Source: Sabulicella rubraurantiaca (GTDB taxonomy: Bacteria; Pseudomonadota; Alphaproteobacteria; Acetobacterales; Acetobacteraceae). Taken from it: a DNA stretch of 64,000 bases. The position numbers and the translations under genes are program-made. Every line of letters begins with the position of its first letter. The stretch's first letter is position 1. Location of the stretch: positions 1-64,000 of the forward strand of contig NZ_JAFEUU010000003.1 of the NCBI RefSeq assembly GCF_017355885.1, read 5' to 3'. A model generated the notes under the pieces. It had not been told where the DNA came from and ran no database searches. It saw only the letters and a program-made list of their open reading frames with translations. Of the stretch, positions 31,375 through 40,036 are shown piece by piece.

Positions 31375-32555
31375 CGGAGCGCACGCTGCGCGGCAAGGCA
31401 GCCATCGCTGGGATCGGCGAAACGACCTACTACAAGCACGGCCAGTCCCCGGATGCCGAGTTCAAGCTCGCGTTGAAGGCGGTGCTGGCCGCCTGCGCCG
31501 ATGCCGGCATCGACCCGCGCGAAGTGGACGGGTTCGCGACCTATGGCAATGACCGGTCGGAAGCCACGCGGCTTGCCGCCGCGCTCGGCATCCATGAGCT
31601 GCGCTTCTCCAACATGCATTGGGGCGGCGGGGGCGGCGGAGTTGCGGCCGCGGTGGCCAATGCGGCGGCCGCCGTGCATTCCGGCATGGCGAATTGCGTC
31701 ATCGCCTTCCGCTCCCTCGCGCAGGGCCAGTTCGCGCGCTATGGCAAGGGCGCGCAGGCGCCGATGGCGATGGGGGAGGACGCCTTCCTCTGGCCCTACG
31801 GGCTGATGTCGCCGGCGCAGCGCTTCGCCATGAAGATCACGCGCTTCATGACGGAGAACGGCATCCGCCACGAGGCGCTTCGCGCCATCGCCCTCGCCTC
31901 CTATCACCACGCGCAGTCCAATCCGCGCGCGGTGATGCAGGGCCGCCCCCTGGACGAGGCGAAGTACGACTCCTCGCGCTGGATCATCGAACCCTTCCAT
32001 CGTCTCTTCGATTGCTGCCAGGAGAATGACGGCGCGGCCGCCGTGCTGGTGGTGCCGGCCGACCGGGCGAAGGACCTGCCGCATCCGCCCGTCTACCTGC
32101 TCGGCGCGGCGCAGGGCGGCCATCATCGGAGCGCGGCGCCCGTGCACAACGCGCCGCACTATGCCTCCGCCCATTTCCCCACCGTGGCGCGCAATCTCTA
32201 CGAGATGGCGAAATGCGGCCCCGGCGACATCGACGTCCTCCAGGCCTACGAGAACTTCACGGGCGGCGTGTTGCTCGGCCTCGTGGAGCACGGGCTGGTG
32301 AAGCCGGAGGAGGCGAACGAGTTCCTGGTCAAGGAGAACCTGCTGGCGCCGACCGGGCGGATGCCGCTGAACACCAGCGGCGGCAACCTGGCGGAGTGCT
32401 ACATGCACGGGCTCGAGCTGGTGAACGAGGCCGTGCGGCAGCTCCGCCGCACCGCCATCAACCAGGTGCCCGATCCTGAAATCGCGATGGTCATCGGCGG
32501 CCCGATGGTGACGCCGGTCAGCAGCCTCATCCTCGGTACGGAGGGAACCCTGTGA
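31371..32555 (+). CDS. Thiolase-like (Ltp2-type) protein
   Basis: 394 residues of the lipid-transfer/SCP-x thiolase group. The position of the nucleophilic Cys is replaced by glycine (MHWGGGGGGVAAAV), so classical thiolysis is unlikely. The sequence QAYENFTGG and NTSGGNLAECYMHGLELVNE match Ltp2-type aldolases, where two tyrosines drive a retro-aldol cleavage of side-chain acyl-CoA and the partner is a DUF35 protein. Exactly such a partner follows, overlapping by four bases (GTGA). Probable aldolase subunit rather than thiolase; the tyrosine assignment is by memory. Confidence 0.85.
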   Translation: MTERTLRGKAAIAGIGETTYYKHGQSPDAEFKLALKAVLAACADAGIDPREVDGFATYGNDRSEATRLAAALGIHELRFSNMHWGGGGGGVAAAVANAAAAVHSGMANCVIAFRSLAQGQFARYGKGAQAPMAMGEDAFLWPYGLMSPAQRFAMKITRFMTENGIRHEALRAIALASYHHAQSNPRAVMQGRPLDEAKYDSSRWIIEPFHRLFDCCQENDGAAAVLVVPADRAKDLPHPPVYLLGAAQGGHHRSAAPVHNAPHYASAHFPTVARNLYEMAKCGPGDIDVLQAYENFTGGVLLGLVEHGLVKPEEANEFLVKENLLAPTGRMPLNTSGGNLAECYMHGLELVNEAVRQLRRTAINQVPDPEIAMVIGGPMVTPVSSLILGTEGTL

Positions 32556-32998
32556 GCACGACGAAGCACGCCCTGCCGCCCGGCCTCCCCGCCCCCTCGA
32601 CGGAGGAGCCGCTTTCCGCCCCCTACTGGAAGGCGGCACGCGAAGGCCGCCTGCTGGTGCAGAAATGCCAGGGCTGCGGCCGCCACCAATGGGGTCCTGA
32701 GTGGATCTGCCATCGCTGCCATTCCTTCGACCTGGATTGGGTGGAGGTGAAGCCGCGCGGGAGCATCTATTCCTGGGAGACGCCGCACCATCCGGTGCAC
32801 CCCGCGCTCACCGGGCATGGCCCCTACACAATCGTGCTGGTGGAGCTGCCGGAGGCGGACAACATCCGGATGATCGGCAACCTCGTCGGCGGTTCCGGCG
32901 CGGAGCCGCGGATCGGCGCGGAGGTGGAAGCGGTGTTCGAGCCGCATGACGAGGCCAGCCCGCCCTACACGCTGGTCCAGTGGCGCATCGTCGGCTGA
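32552..32998 (+). CDS. DUF35/OB-fold Zn-ribbon partner
   Basis: 148 residues. Zinc ribbon with intact cysteines CQGCG ... CHRC (QKCQGCGRHQWGPEWICHRC), then an OB-fold (GSIYSWETPHHPVHP). This is the ChsH2/DUF35 class that binds thiolase-like or hydratase partners. GTG start overlaps the preceding stop, consistent with equimolar complex formation with the Ltp2-type protein. Confidence 0.88.
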   Translation: MSTTKHALPPGLPAPSTEEPLSAPYWKAAREGRLLVQKCQGCGRHQWGPEWICHRCHSFDLDWVEVKPRGSIYSWETPHHPVHPALTGHGPYTIVLVELPEADNIRMIGNLVGGSGAEPRIGAEVEAVFEPHDEASPPYTLVQWRIVG

Positions 32999-33010
32999 GG
33001 AGGGAGAGGA

Positions 33011-33874
33011 ATGGCGATCAACTACGACAAGCTGCGCGCGCGCCCCTTCCCCGACGTCGTGCAGGAATACAGCTTCAAGGACACGATCCTCTACGCGCTC
33101 GGCCTAGGGCTCGGCCAGGATCCGATGGATCGCGGCCAGCTGCGGCACGTCTACGAGGAGGGGCTGGTGGCGCTGCCGACGATGGGCGTCGTGCTGGCCG
33201 GTCCCGGCTTCTGGCTGCGCGAGCCCGACACCGGCGTGGACTGGCCAAAGGTGCTGCACGGCGAGCAGGGGCTGACGATCCACCGCCCGCTGCCGACCGA
33301 AGGCCGCGTCGTGGGACGTCTGCGCATCGACGAGATCATCGACAAGGGGCAGGGGCGCGGTGCGCTCCTCTACACGACGCGCGAGGTGCGTGACGCGGCA
33401 ACAGAGGAGCTGCTCTGCTCCATCACCAGCACCTCCTTCCTGCGCGGCGATGGCGGCTTCGGCGGGCCCACCGGCCCGATCCGGCAGCCGCATCCCGTGC
33501 CGGAGGGCGAGCCCGAGGCGCATTTCGACTGGACGCTGGGGCCACACGCCGCGCTGCTCTACCGGCTGAGCGGCGACTTCAACCCGGTTCACGCCGATCC
33601 GGACGTGGCGGCGCAGGCAGGGTTCAAGCAGCCCATCCTGCATGGCCTCGCCTCCTATGGCGTCGCCGGTTGGTCGATCGCGCAGCTTCTGTGCGGTGGG
33701 CGTGCGGAGAAGCTGCGGCGGCTGGACCTCCGCTTCACCTCGCCGGTCTATCCCGGGGAGACGCTGCGCACGGAGATCTGGCGCCTCGGCTCGGGGGCGG
33801 CCGCCTTCCGCGTTCGGGTGCCGGCGCGCGACGTCGTGGTGCTGAACAACGGGCGGGCCGAGTTCGAGGCATGA
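33011..33874 (+). CDS. MaoC-type enoyl-CoA hydratase, double hotdog
   Basis: 287 residues in two hotdog halves, as in eukaryotic-type hydratase 2. The catalytic Asp/His motif lies in the C-terminal half: YRLSGDFNPVHADPDVAAQ and then QPILHGLASYGVAG. The N-terminal half (FKDTILYALGLGLGQDP) is degenerate and binds substrate. GAGGGAGAGG precedes the ATG. It probably hydrates a bulky enoyl-CoA to the 3R-hydroxyacyl-CoA that the Ltp2-type aldolase module can cleave. Stop overlaps the ligase start. Confidence 0.9.
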   Translation: MAINYDKLRARPFPDVVQEYSFKDTILYALGLGLGQDPMDRGQLRHVYEEGLVALPTMGVVLAGPGFWLREPDTGVDWPKVLHGEQGLTIHRPLPTEGRVVGRLRIDEIIDKGQGRGALLYTTREVRDAATEELLCSITSTSFLRGDGGFGGPTGPIRQPHPVPEGEPEAHFDWTLGPHAALLYRLSGDFNPVHADPDVAAQAGFKQPILHGLASYGVAGWSIAQLLCGGRAEKLRRLDLRFTSPVYPGETLRTEIWRLGSGAAAFRVRVPARDVVVLNNGRAEFEA

Positions 33875-35391
33875 CGGCGGACGGCGTGCTGCTCAGCGGG
33901 GAGCGGCGGCTGACGCGCGCGGCGCTGCTGTCCCGCGCGCGCCGCGCCGCCACGGGGCTGCGCGCCCTCGGCGTCAGTCCCGGGGACAGCGTCGCGCTGC
34001 TGCTGCGGAACGACTTCCCCTTCGTCGAGGCGAGCATCGCGGCGACGATCCTGGGTGGGTACGCCGTGCCGGTGAACTGGCACTGGAAGCCGGAGGAGGT
34101 GGCGTATCTCCTCGGCGATTGCGGCGCCAAGGTCGTCGTCGCGCATGAGGATTTGCTGCCCCTTCTTTCGGAGGCGCCGCCCGGCATCACGGTGCTGACC
34201 GTGAGGACCCCGCCAGAACTCGCCACGGCCTATGGGCTGGCATCAGGCGGAGTGGCCTCGGCCGGCGAGGAGTGGGAGGATTTCCTCGCGCGGCACGAGG
34301 AATGGGACGGGCCACCCGAGCCGGCGCGCGAGAGCATGATCTACACCTCGGGCACCACGGGGCGGCCCAAGGGGGTGCGCCGCCAACCGCCCACGCCCGA
34401 GCAGGTGGCGGGCATGGGGCGCAACCGGGCCCAGCTCTATGGGCTGGTGCCCGGCATCCGCGCCCTGCTGCCCGGGCCGCTCTACCACAGCGCGCCGAAC
34501 AGCTTCGGGCTGCGCTCCGCGCACCTGGCGGAGATCCTGGTGCTGATGCCGCGCTTCGACCCGGAGGAATTCCTCGCGCTGATCGAGCGGCACCGCATCG
34601 ACACCACCTTCGTGGTCCCGACCATGATGGTGCGGCTTCTCCAGCTGCCCGAGGAGGTGAGGCGCCGCTACGACCTGTCCTCGCTGCGACACGTCACCCA
34701 CGCCGCGGCACCATGCCCGCCCGAGGTGAAGCGGGCCATGATCGAGTGGTGGGGACCGGTGCTGCACGAATTCTATGGCGCAACCGATCTCGGCGCCGTC
34801 ACTGCCTGCACCAGCGCCGAATGGCTGGAGCGTCCGGGCACGGTCGGGCGGCTGGTGGAGGGCGCGACGATGCGCATCCTCGACGAAGCGGGACGCGACT
34901 GCGCTCCGGGAGAGCCGGGCGAGATCTTCGCCGGCCTCGCCTGCATGCCGGATTTCACCTACCACAAGCGCGATTCCGACCGGCGGGGCGTGGAGCGCGA
35001 CGGGCTGATCTCCGTCGGCGATGTCGGCTACCGCGACGAGGACGGATACCTGTTCCTGTGCGACCGCAAGCGCGACATGATCATCTCGGGCGGGGTCAAC
35101 ATCTACCCGGCCGAGATCGAGGCCGCGCTGATCGGCGTAGAGGGCGTGCTGGACTGCGCCGTCTTCGGCATTCCCGACGCCGAGTATGGGGAGGCGATCT
35201 GCGCCGCCGTGCGTGCCTCGCCCGGGCTGACGGAGGAAGGGCTGCGCGCCGCGCTGCGGCCGCGCCTCGCCAACTTCAAGATCCCGCGCCGCTTCGAGTT
35301 CCATGACAGCTTCCCGCGCGACGATTCGGGCAAGCTGCTGAAGCGCGTGCTGCGGGAACCGCACTGGGCGGGGTCCGGACGCCGCATCTGA
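33871..35391 (+). CDS. AMP-forming acyl-CoA ligase
   Basis: 506 residues. P-loop MIYTSGTTGRPKGVRRQ, YGATDLGAVTAC, ISVGDVGYRDEDGYLFLCDR, MIISGGVNIYPAEIEAAL and terminal RDDSGKLLKRVLRE. It differs clearly from the ligase at 26667, so the operon carries two activating enzymes with probably different chain preference. ATG start overlaps the previous stop. It is the last gene of the operon that began at 26667. Confidence 0.9.
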   Translation: MTADGVLLSGERRLTRAALLSRARRAATGLRALGVSPGDSVALLLRNDFPFVEASIAATILGGYAVPVNWHWKPEEVAYLLGDCGAKVVVAHEDLLPLLSEAPPGITVLTVRTPPELATAYGLASGGVASAGEEWEDFLARHEEWDGPPEPARESMIYTSGTTGRPKGVRRQPPTPEQVAGMGRNRAQLYGLVPGIRALLPGPLYHSAPNSFGLRSAHLAEILVLMPRFDPEEFLALIERHRIDTTFVVPTMMVRLLQLPEEVRRRYDLSSLRHVTHAAAPCPPEVKRAMIEWWGPVLHEFYGATDLGAVTACTSAEWLERPGTVGRLVEGATMRILDEAGRDCAPGEPGEIFAGLACMPDFTYHKRDSDRRGVERDGLISVGDVGYRDEDGYLFLCDRKRDMIISGGVNIYPAEIEAALIGVEGVLDCAVFGIPDAEYGEAICAAVRASPGLTEEGLRAALRPRLANFKIPRRFEFHDSFPRDDSGKLLKRVLREPHWAGSGRRI

Positions 35392-35424
35392 AATCGGCCC
35401 TTCTTCAGGAGGAATGGCTTTCCT

Positions 35425-36213
35425 TCAGTCGAACGAAAGTGCCCGGCGGATATCCTTGGCCAGGAGGGCGAGGTCGGCGCCGATCACGTCGCTTCCGGAG
35501 GCTGCGTGCTGCGCGCCGAACATGGTCGCGCTGACCACGCAGAGGCCGCTGCCATCGTCGAGCGGGACGGGGGCCGACAATGTGGTGACGCCCGCGACGT
35601 AATGTCCTTCATCTAGCGCCCAGCCGCGCTCCCGCGCCACTTCCACCTGCCCGAGGAACTCCTCGAAGCCGAGGGGCTGGTCCCAGCGCAGCGCCTCGAA
35701 GCGGCGGCGCAGCTCCGCCTCGCCGAGCCCGCCAAAGGCGCCGGCGATGCGGCCCATGGCGCCGATCAGCAGCGGCAGACGCTGGCCGACGCCCATGCGG
35801 ATGCGCATCACCTGGTCGCTCTCGGCGACCTGGGTGAGCACCATCCGATCCGGCCCCGCCGGGCGCCAGAAGGTGACGGTCACGCCCCGGCGCATCGCCA
35901 GCTGCCGCATCATCGGCAGGATGCGCGCCTGCTCCGCGCCCTTCGCGAAAGCAGCCCGCGCGAGGTCCACGAGGCCCAGGTCGAGCGCGTAGGTCTTGCT
36001 GTCCGGATCGAAGCGGACAAGTTCGCCCTGGGCCAGGGTGCGCAGGATGTTGAAGCAGGTGGAGGGGTTGAGGCCGAGGGCGCGCGCCAGCGGCGTCACG
36101 CCCAGCGGGGCCTGCGCCGCGGCGAGGTGGCGAAGGATGCGGATAGCCGCCGCCACGGCCGGCACCTCCCCCTTGCTGCGTCCGCTTTCCTCCAGCGCAA
36201 TTGCATCCGCCAC
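35425..36213 (-). CDS. IclR-family regulator
   Basis: 262 residues. Winged helix-turn-helix in the first 75 residues (VAAAIRILRHLAAAQAPLGV, LARALGLNPSTCFNILRTL), effector domain after that (LGLVDLARAAFAKGAEQARI). GTG start at 36213 with GGAGG seven bases upstream. It sits between the two plus-strand acyl-CoA operons, facing the dehydrogenase. The motif at 36247, repeated at 26374, makes it the likely regulator of both operons. The ligand is unknown, possibly an acyl-CoA. Confidence 0.9.
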   Translation of the reverse strand: MADAIALEESGRSKGEVPAVAAAIRILRHLAAAQAPLGVTPLARALGLNPSTCFNILRTLAQGELVRFDPDSKTYALDLGLVDLARAAFAKGAEQARILPMMRQLAMRRGVTVTFWRPAGPDRMVLTQVAESDQVMRIRMGVGQRLPLLIGAMGRIAGAFGGLGEAELRRRFEALRWDQPLGFEEFLGQVEVARERGWALDEGHYVAGVTTLSAPVPLDDGSGLCVVSATMFGAQHAASGSDVIGADLALLAKDIRRALSFD

Positions 36214-36246
36214 GAGCGACCTCCAAGTTTTCGCTTGCCAAAATAC

Positions 36247-36264
36247 TATTCGCCAAAAAGAATG
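36247..36264. promoter_or_regulatory. IclR-type motif, copy C
   Basis: TATTCGCCAAAAAGAATG lies 33 bp upstream of the iclR start and 26 bp before the acyl-CoA dehydrogenase start. It matches copy A at 26374 in 16 of 18 positions. Two related stretches TTCGCTTGCCAAAA and TTCGCCAAAA also repeat here. Confidence 0.6.
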
Positions 36265-36290
36265 GCCAGAACGAAGTGGAGGAGCGCCCC

Positions 36291-37469
36291 ATGATCCCGC
36301 GAACCGTCTTCACGGCGGAGCATGAAATGTTCCGGGAGCAGGTCCGTCGCTTCGTCGAGCGCGAGATCATGCCCCATCACGCCGCGTGGGAGGAGACGGG
36401 CGTCGTCCCGCGCGAGGCGTGGCTCAAGGCCGGTGCCGCCGGGCTGCTCCTCTGCAACATTCCGGAGGAATACGGCGGCATGGGGGGCGACTTCCTCCAC
36501 AGCGCCGTCGTGATCGAGGAAATGTCGCGCGCCGGCGCCTCGGGCCCGGCCTTCTCGCTCCATTCCGACATCGTCGCGCCCTACCTGCTGCATTACGGCA
36601 CGGAGGAGCAGAAGCGGCATTGGCTTCCCCGCATGGCGCGCGGCGAGGCGCTTGCCGCCGTCGCTATGACGGAGCCCCAAGGCGGTAGCGACCTCCAATC
36701 CATCCGCACCACGGCGATCCGCGAGGGCGACGAGTACGTCCTGAAGGGGCAGAAGATCTACATCACCAATGCCCAGGGCGCGGATGTCATCGTGGTCGCC
36801 GCGAAGACGGATCCAACGGCGCGTGCCCGCGGCGTCAGCCTGATCCTCGTCGAGACGGACCGCCCGGGCTTCGCGCGGGGCAAGCCGCTGAAGAAGGTCG
36901 GCTGCAAGGCGATGGACACGTCGGAGCTGTTCTTTGACGGCGTCCGGGTTCCCGTCTCGAACCTTCTCGGCGAGGAGGGGCGCGGCTTCACCCAGCTGAT
37001 GACGGAACTGGCGCAGGAGCGACTGGTCCAGGCCGTGCGCGCGGTCACCGCGGCGGAGGTGGCGCTGGAGCAGACCATCGCCTACGTCACCGGTCGCCCC
37101 GCCTTCGGCCAGACCCTGGCCGATTTCCAGAACACGCAGTTCCGCTTGGCCGAGATGCGCGCGGAGATCGCGATGCTGCGCACCTACGTGGATCGCTGCC
37201 TGGAGGTCCATCTCCAGGGCAAGCTCGACTCCGTGGACGCGGCCATCGCCAAGATGCAGGCAACGGAGATCCAGGGCCGCGTGCTCGACGGGTGCGTCCA
37301 GCTTCACGGTGGCGCCGGCTACATGTGGGAGTATCCGATCGCCCGCGCCTGGGCGGATGCGCGCATGTCGCGCATCGCCGGCGGCTCGATCGAGGTGATG
37401 AAGCAGATCATCGCGCGCTCCCTCCTGCCCCGGCAGGAGAAGCGCCCGGCCGCGCGGGCGGCGGAATGA
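36291..37469 (+). CDS. Acyl-CoA dehydrogenase
   Basis: 392 residues with all three ACAD domains. FAD/substrate segments AVAMTEPQGGSDL and YITNAQGADVIVV are present. The usual catalytic Glu of the IYEGT motif is absent (RIAGGSIEVMK), but ELAQERLVQAVRA carries the Glu used instead by isovaleryl-CoA and long-chain dehydrogenases. This suggests a branched or long substrate. ATG 36291 follows GGAGG. First gene of a plus-strand operon with a DUF35 protein and a thiolase-like protein, oxidising acyl-CoA to enoyl-CoA. Confidence 0.92.
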   Translation: MIPRTVFTAEHEMFREQVRRFVEREIMPHHAAWEETGVVPREAWLKAGAAGLLLCNIPEEYGGMGGDFLHSAVVIEEMSRAGASGPAFSLHSDIVAPYLLHYGTEEQKRHWLPRMARGEALAAVAMTEPQGGSDLQSIRTTAIREGDEYVLKGQKIYITNAQGADVIVVAAKTDPTARARGVSLILVETDRPGFARGKPLKKVGCKAMDTSELFFDGVRVPVSNLLGEEGRGFTQLMTELAQERLVQAVRAVTAAEVALEQTIAYVTGRPAFGQTLADFQNTQFRLAEMRAEIAMLRTYVDRCLEVHLQGKLDSVDAAIAKMQATEIQGRVLDGCVQLHGGAGYMWEYPIARAWADARMSRIAGGSIEVMKQIIARSLLPRQEKRPAARAAE

Positions 37470-37888
37470 GCGCGGCATCGCAGCGGCCCAAGCCGCTCCC
37501 CACCCCCGAGACCCAGCATTTCTGGGATGGGCTCCGGCGCGGGGAGCTTCTGCTCCAGCGCTGCGGCGACACGGGCCGGGCCTATTTCCCGCCACGCCCG
37601 TTCAGTCCCTTCACCGGTACGCGCGACGTGCAGGTGTTCCGTGCCTCGGGCCGGGCGACGCTCTACTCCTACGTCATCCATCACCGGCCTGCCCCCGGCT
37701 TCACGCCGCCCTATGCCATCGCCGTCGTCACGCTGGAGGAAGGGCCGCGCCTGATGACCAACATCGTGGATTGCCCGCAGACGCCCGAGGCACTGGTGCT
37801 CGACATGGAACTGGAGCTTGCGCCGACGCCGCTCGACGAGGAGATCACGCTGCCCCTCTTCCGGCCCGCCAAGGGACGCGCATCGTGA
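37466..37888 (+). CDS. DUF35/OB-fold protein with lost zinc site
   Basis: 140 residues, same family as the protein at 32552. The ribbon segment reads LLLQRCGDTGRAYFPPRPFS: only one cysteine remains where four are expected, so zinc cannot be held in the standard way. The OB-fold part (RATLYSYVIHHRPAPGF) is conserved. ATG overlaps the dehydrogenase stop and its own stop overlaps the next start (GTGA). Likely the partner of the thiolase-like protein that follows. Confidence 0.85.
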   Translation: MSAASQRPKPLPTPETQHFWDGLRRGELLLQRCGDTGRAYFPPRPFSPFTGTRDVQVFRASGRATLYSYVIHHRPAPGFTPPYAIAVVTLEEGPRLMTNIVDCPQTPEALVLDMELELAPTPLDEEITLPLFRPAKGRAS

Positions 37889-39036
37889 TCGCGCCCGGAA
37901 GCGTCGCCATCGTCGGCGCGGCGGAGACGACGGAACTCGGCATCGTGCCGCATCTCTCGGAGATCGGGCTCGCCGCCGATGCGGCACTCAACGCCTTGGC
38001 GGATGCCGGGCTGAAGCCTGCCGACGTGGATGGCCTGGCCTGCGTCGGCAATTTCCGTCCGCAGGCGCTCGCGCATTACCTCGGCCTGACGCCGCGCTGG
38101 GTGGATGGCACGGGCGTGGGCGGGTGCTCCTTCATGCTGCATGTCCGCCACGCCGCGGCGGCGATCATGGCGGGCTACTGCAAAACCGTGCTCATCACCC
38201 ATGGCGAGAGCGGACGCTCCCGTGTGGCGGGCGCCACGCGCCCGCCCGAGCCCGGCTCGCTGCCCGGCCAGTTCGAGGCGCCCTTCGGCCCCGTCGGGCC
38301 GCCCACGCTGTTTCCGATTCCCGTGCTGCGCTGGATGAAGACCTATGGCGTCACGGAGGAGGAGATCGCGATGGTCTCCGTCGTCCAGCGCGAATGGGCC
38401 TCGCGCAATCCCCGCGCGCTCTACCGCGATCCCATCACCGTGGCGGACGTGCTGAACAGCCGGATGATCGCCTACCCGTTCCGCATCCTGCAATGCTGCG
38501 TCGTGACGGATGGCGGCGGCGCGCTGATCATGACCTCCTCCGACCGCGCCCGCGACTTCCCGCAACCGCCCGTCTATCTGCTGGGCAGCGGCGAGAGCGT
38601 CGAGGCGCAGATGATCAGCCAGATGGAGGATTTCACCACCTCCCGCGCCTTCCGCGTCGCGGGCCCAGAGGCCTTCCGCAGCGCCGGCATCACCCATGCC
38701 GATGTGGACCATCTCATGCTCTACGACGCCTTCGCCCACCTGCCGCTCTTCGGGCTGGAGGATCTGGGCTTCGTGCCGCGCGGCGAGTCGGCGCGCTTCG
38801 TGGCCGAACGGAACACCGCGCCCGGCGGCAAGCTGCCCGTGAACACCAATGGCGGCGGTCTCTCCTACACCCACACTGGCATGTACGGGATGTTCGCCAT
38901 CCAGGAGAGCGTCCGCCAGGTGCGCGGCACGGCGGACGCGCAGGTGGGGAAGGTGGAGATTGCCGTGAGCCATGGCGTCGGCGGCATGTTCGCGGCCAGC
39001 GGCACACTGGTCCTTGGCCGCGAGCGCCCCTCATGA
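37885..39036 (+). CDS. Thiolase-like (Ltp2-type) protein with active Cys
   Basis: 383 residues. In contrast to the protein at 31371 it keeps a cysteine at the nucleophile position (GTGVGGCSFML). The rest resembles Ltp2-type proteins: MLYDAFAHLPL and NTNGGGLSYTHTGMYG supply candidate tyrosines, while the C-terminal Cys-rich motif of true thiolases is replaced by HGVGGMFAAS. GTG start overlaps the DUF35 stop. Thiolase or aldolase cannot be decided from sequence alone; the partnership with DUF35 favours aldolase. Confidence 0.85.
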   Translation: MIAPGSVAIVGAAETTELGIVPHLSEIGLAADAALNALADAGLKPADVDGLACVGNFRPQALAHYLGLTPRWVDGTGVGGCSFMLHVRHAAAAIMAGYCKTVLITHGESGRSRVAGATRPPEPGSLPGQFEAPFGPVGPPTLFPIPVLRWMKTYGVTEEEIAMVSVVQREWASRNPRALYRDPITVADVLNSRMIAYPFRILQCCVVTDGGGALIMTSSDRARDFPQPPVYLLGSGESVEAQMISQMEDFTTSRAFRVAGPEAFRSAGITHADVDHLMLYDAFAHLPLFGLEDLGFVPRGESARFVAERNTAPGGKLPVNTNGGGLSYTHTGMYGMFAIQESVRQVRGTADAQVGKVEIAVSHGVGGMFAASGTLVLGRERPS

Positions 39037-39049
39037 CGGAGGAAGACGG

Positions 39050-40018
39050 ATGACGGCGCTGTCCCGGCGCGCCCTCCTGACCGCGCCGATGCTCGCCGCC
39101 ATTCCGGTGGCAGGACAGTCTTCCTTTCCGGGCGCGCGCCCCGTGACGCTCGTGATGCCCTACACCGCCGGTGGCTTGCCGACGGTGCTGGGCAACATCA
39201 TCACCCAGGGGCTGGCGCAGCGGCTGGGCGGCAGCTTCCTCACCGATTTCCGTCCCGGCGCCGCGACGGCCATCGCCGCGCGGCAGGTGGCCCGGGCGCA
39301 GCCCGACGGCCATACGCTGCTCTTCGGGAGCGTGACGACCTTCGCCGCCGTCCCGCATGCGCAGCGCAACCCGGGCTACGACCCGATCGCCGATTTCGAG
39401 CATCTGACGATGATCGGCAACACGCTGTTCATGCTGGTGGGGCACCCGCGCTGGCCGAGCCTTTCGGCCGTGCTGGACGAGGCGCGACGCCGCCCAGGTC
39501 AGCTGAGTTATGCGAGCTTCGGCATCGGCTCCACCGCCCATCTCGTGATGGTCGATTTCCTGCGGCGCGCTGGGGTGGAGATGCTCCACATCCCCTTCGG
39601 CGGTTCGGGCCCCGCGATCACCGAGATCCTGGCCGGGCGCGTGGATCTGATGTTCCCCACCTTCGCCTCGGCGAAGCCACATGTGGAAGCGGGCCGGCTG
39701 CAGGGCTTCGGCGTGCCCGCACGCAGCCGCATCGCGTCGATGCCCGCCGTGCCGACCCTGGGCGAGTTGGGCTTCACGGATTTCCTGTTCGACGCATGGC
39801 TCGGCGTCTCGGCGCCTGCGGGAACGCCGCCGGCCGTGGTCGATGCGCTGGAAGAAGCGCTCGTCACGATCTTCGCGGAGCCCGCCACGCGCGCAAGGCT
39901 GGAGGAGCTGGGCTTGGAGCCGGCGCCCCCTGGGCGCGCGGCGATGGCCGCAAGCATCCGCCGGAATCTCGACGCCAATCGCGAGCTGATGGCACGAGCC
40001 GGCGTCACGCCCGAGTGA
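39050..40018 (+). CDS. Bug-type periplasmic receptor 4
   Basis: 322 residues. Signal MTALSRRALLTAPMLAAIPV, then ARPVTLVMPYTAGGLPTVLG, YASFGIGSTAHLVM and IPFGGSGPAITEILAG. The glycine motif PYTAGG is a variant of the usual PFPPGG. GGAGGAAGACGG precedes the ATG, and within it a six-codon ORF (MTEEDG) runs from the thiolase stop to the receptor start. Last gene of the dehydrogenase operon. Confidence 0.9.
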   Translation: MTALSRRALLTAPMLAAIPVAGQSSFPGARPVTLVMPYTAGGLPTVLGNIITQGLAQRLGGSFLTDFRPGAATAIAARQVARAQPDGHTLLFGSVTTFAAVPHAQRNPGYDPIADFEHLTMIGNTLFMLVGHPRWPSLSAVLDEARRRPGQLSYASFGIGSTAHLVMVDFLRRAGVEMLHIPFGGSGPAITEILAGRVDLMFPTFASAKPHVEAGRLQGFGVPARSRIASMPAVPTLGELGFTDFLFDAWLGVSAPAGTPPAVVDALEEALVTIFAEPATRARLEELGLEPAPPGRAAMAASIRRNLDANRELMARAGVTPE

Positions 40019-40036
40019 GGCGCTGGCCCAGCCGCC

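Noticed and set aside
31272-32639. 455-codon ORF antisense to the first thiolase-like gene
   Set aside because: No motif, and the plus-strand genes overlap cleanly as an operon.
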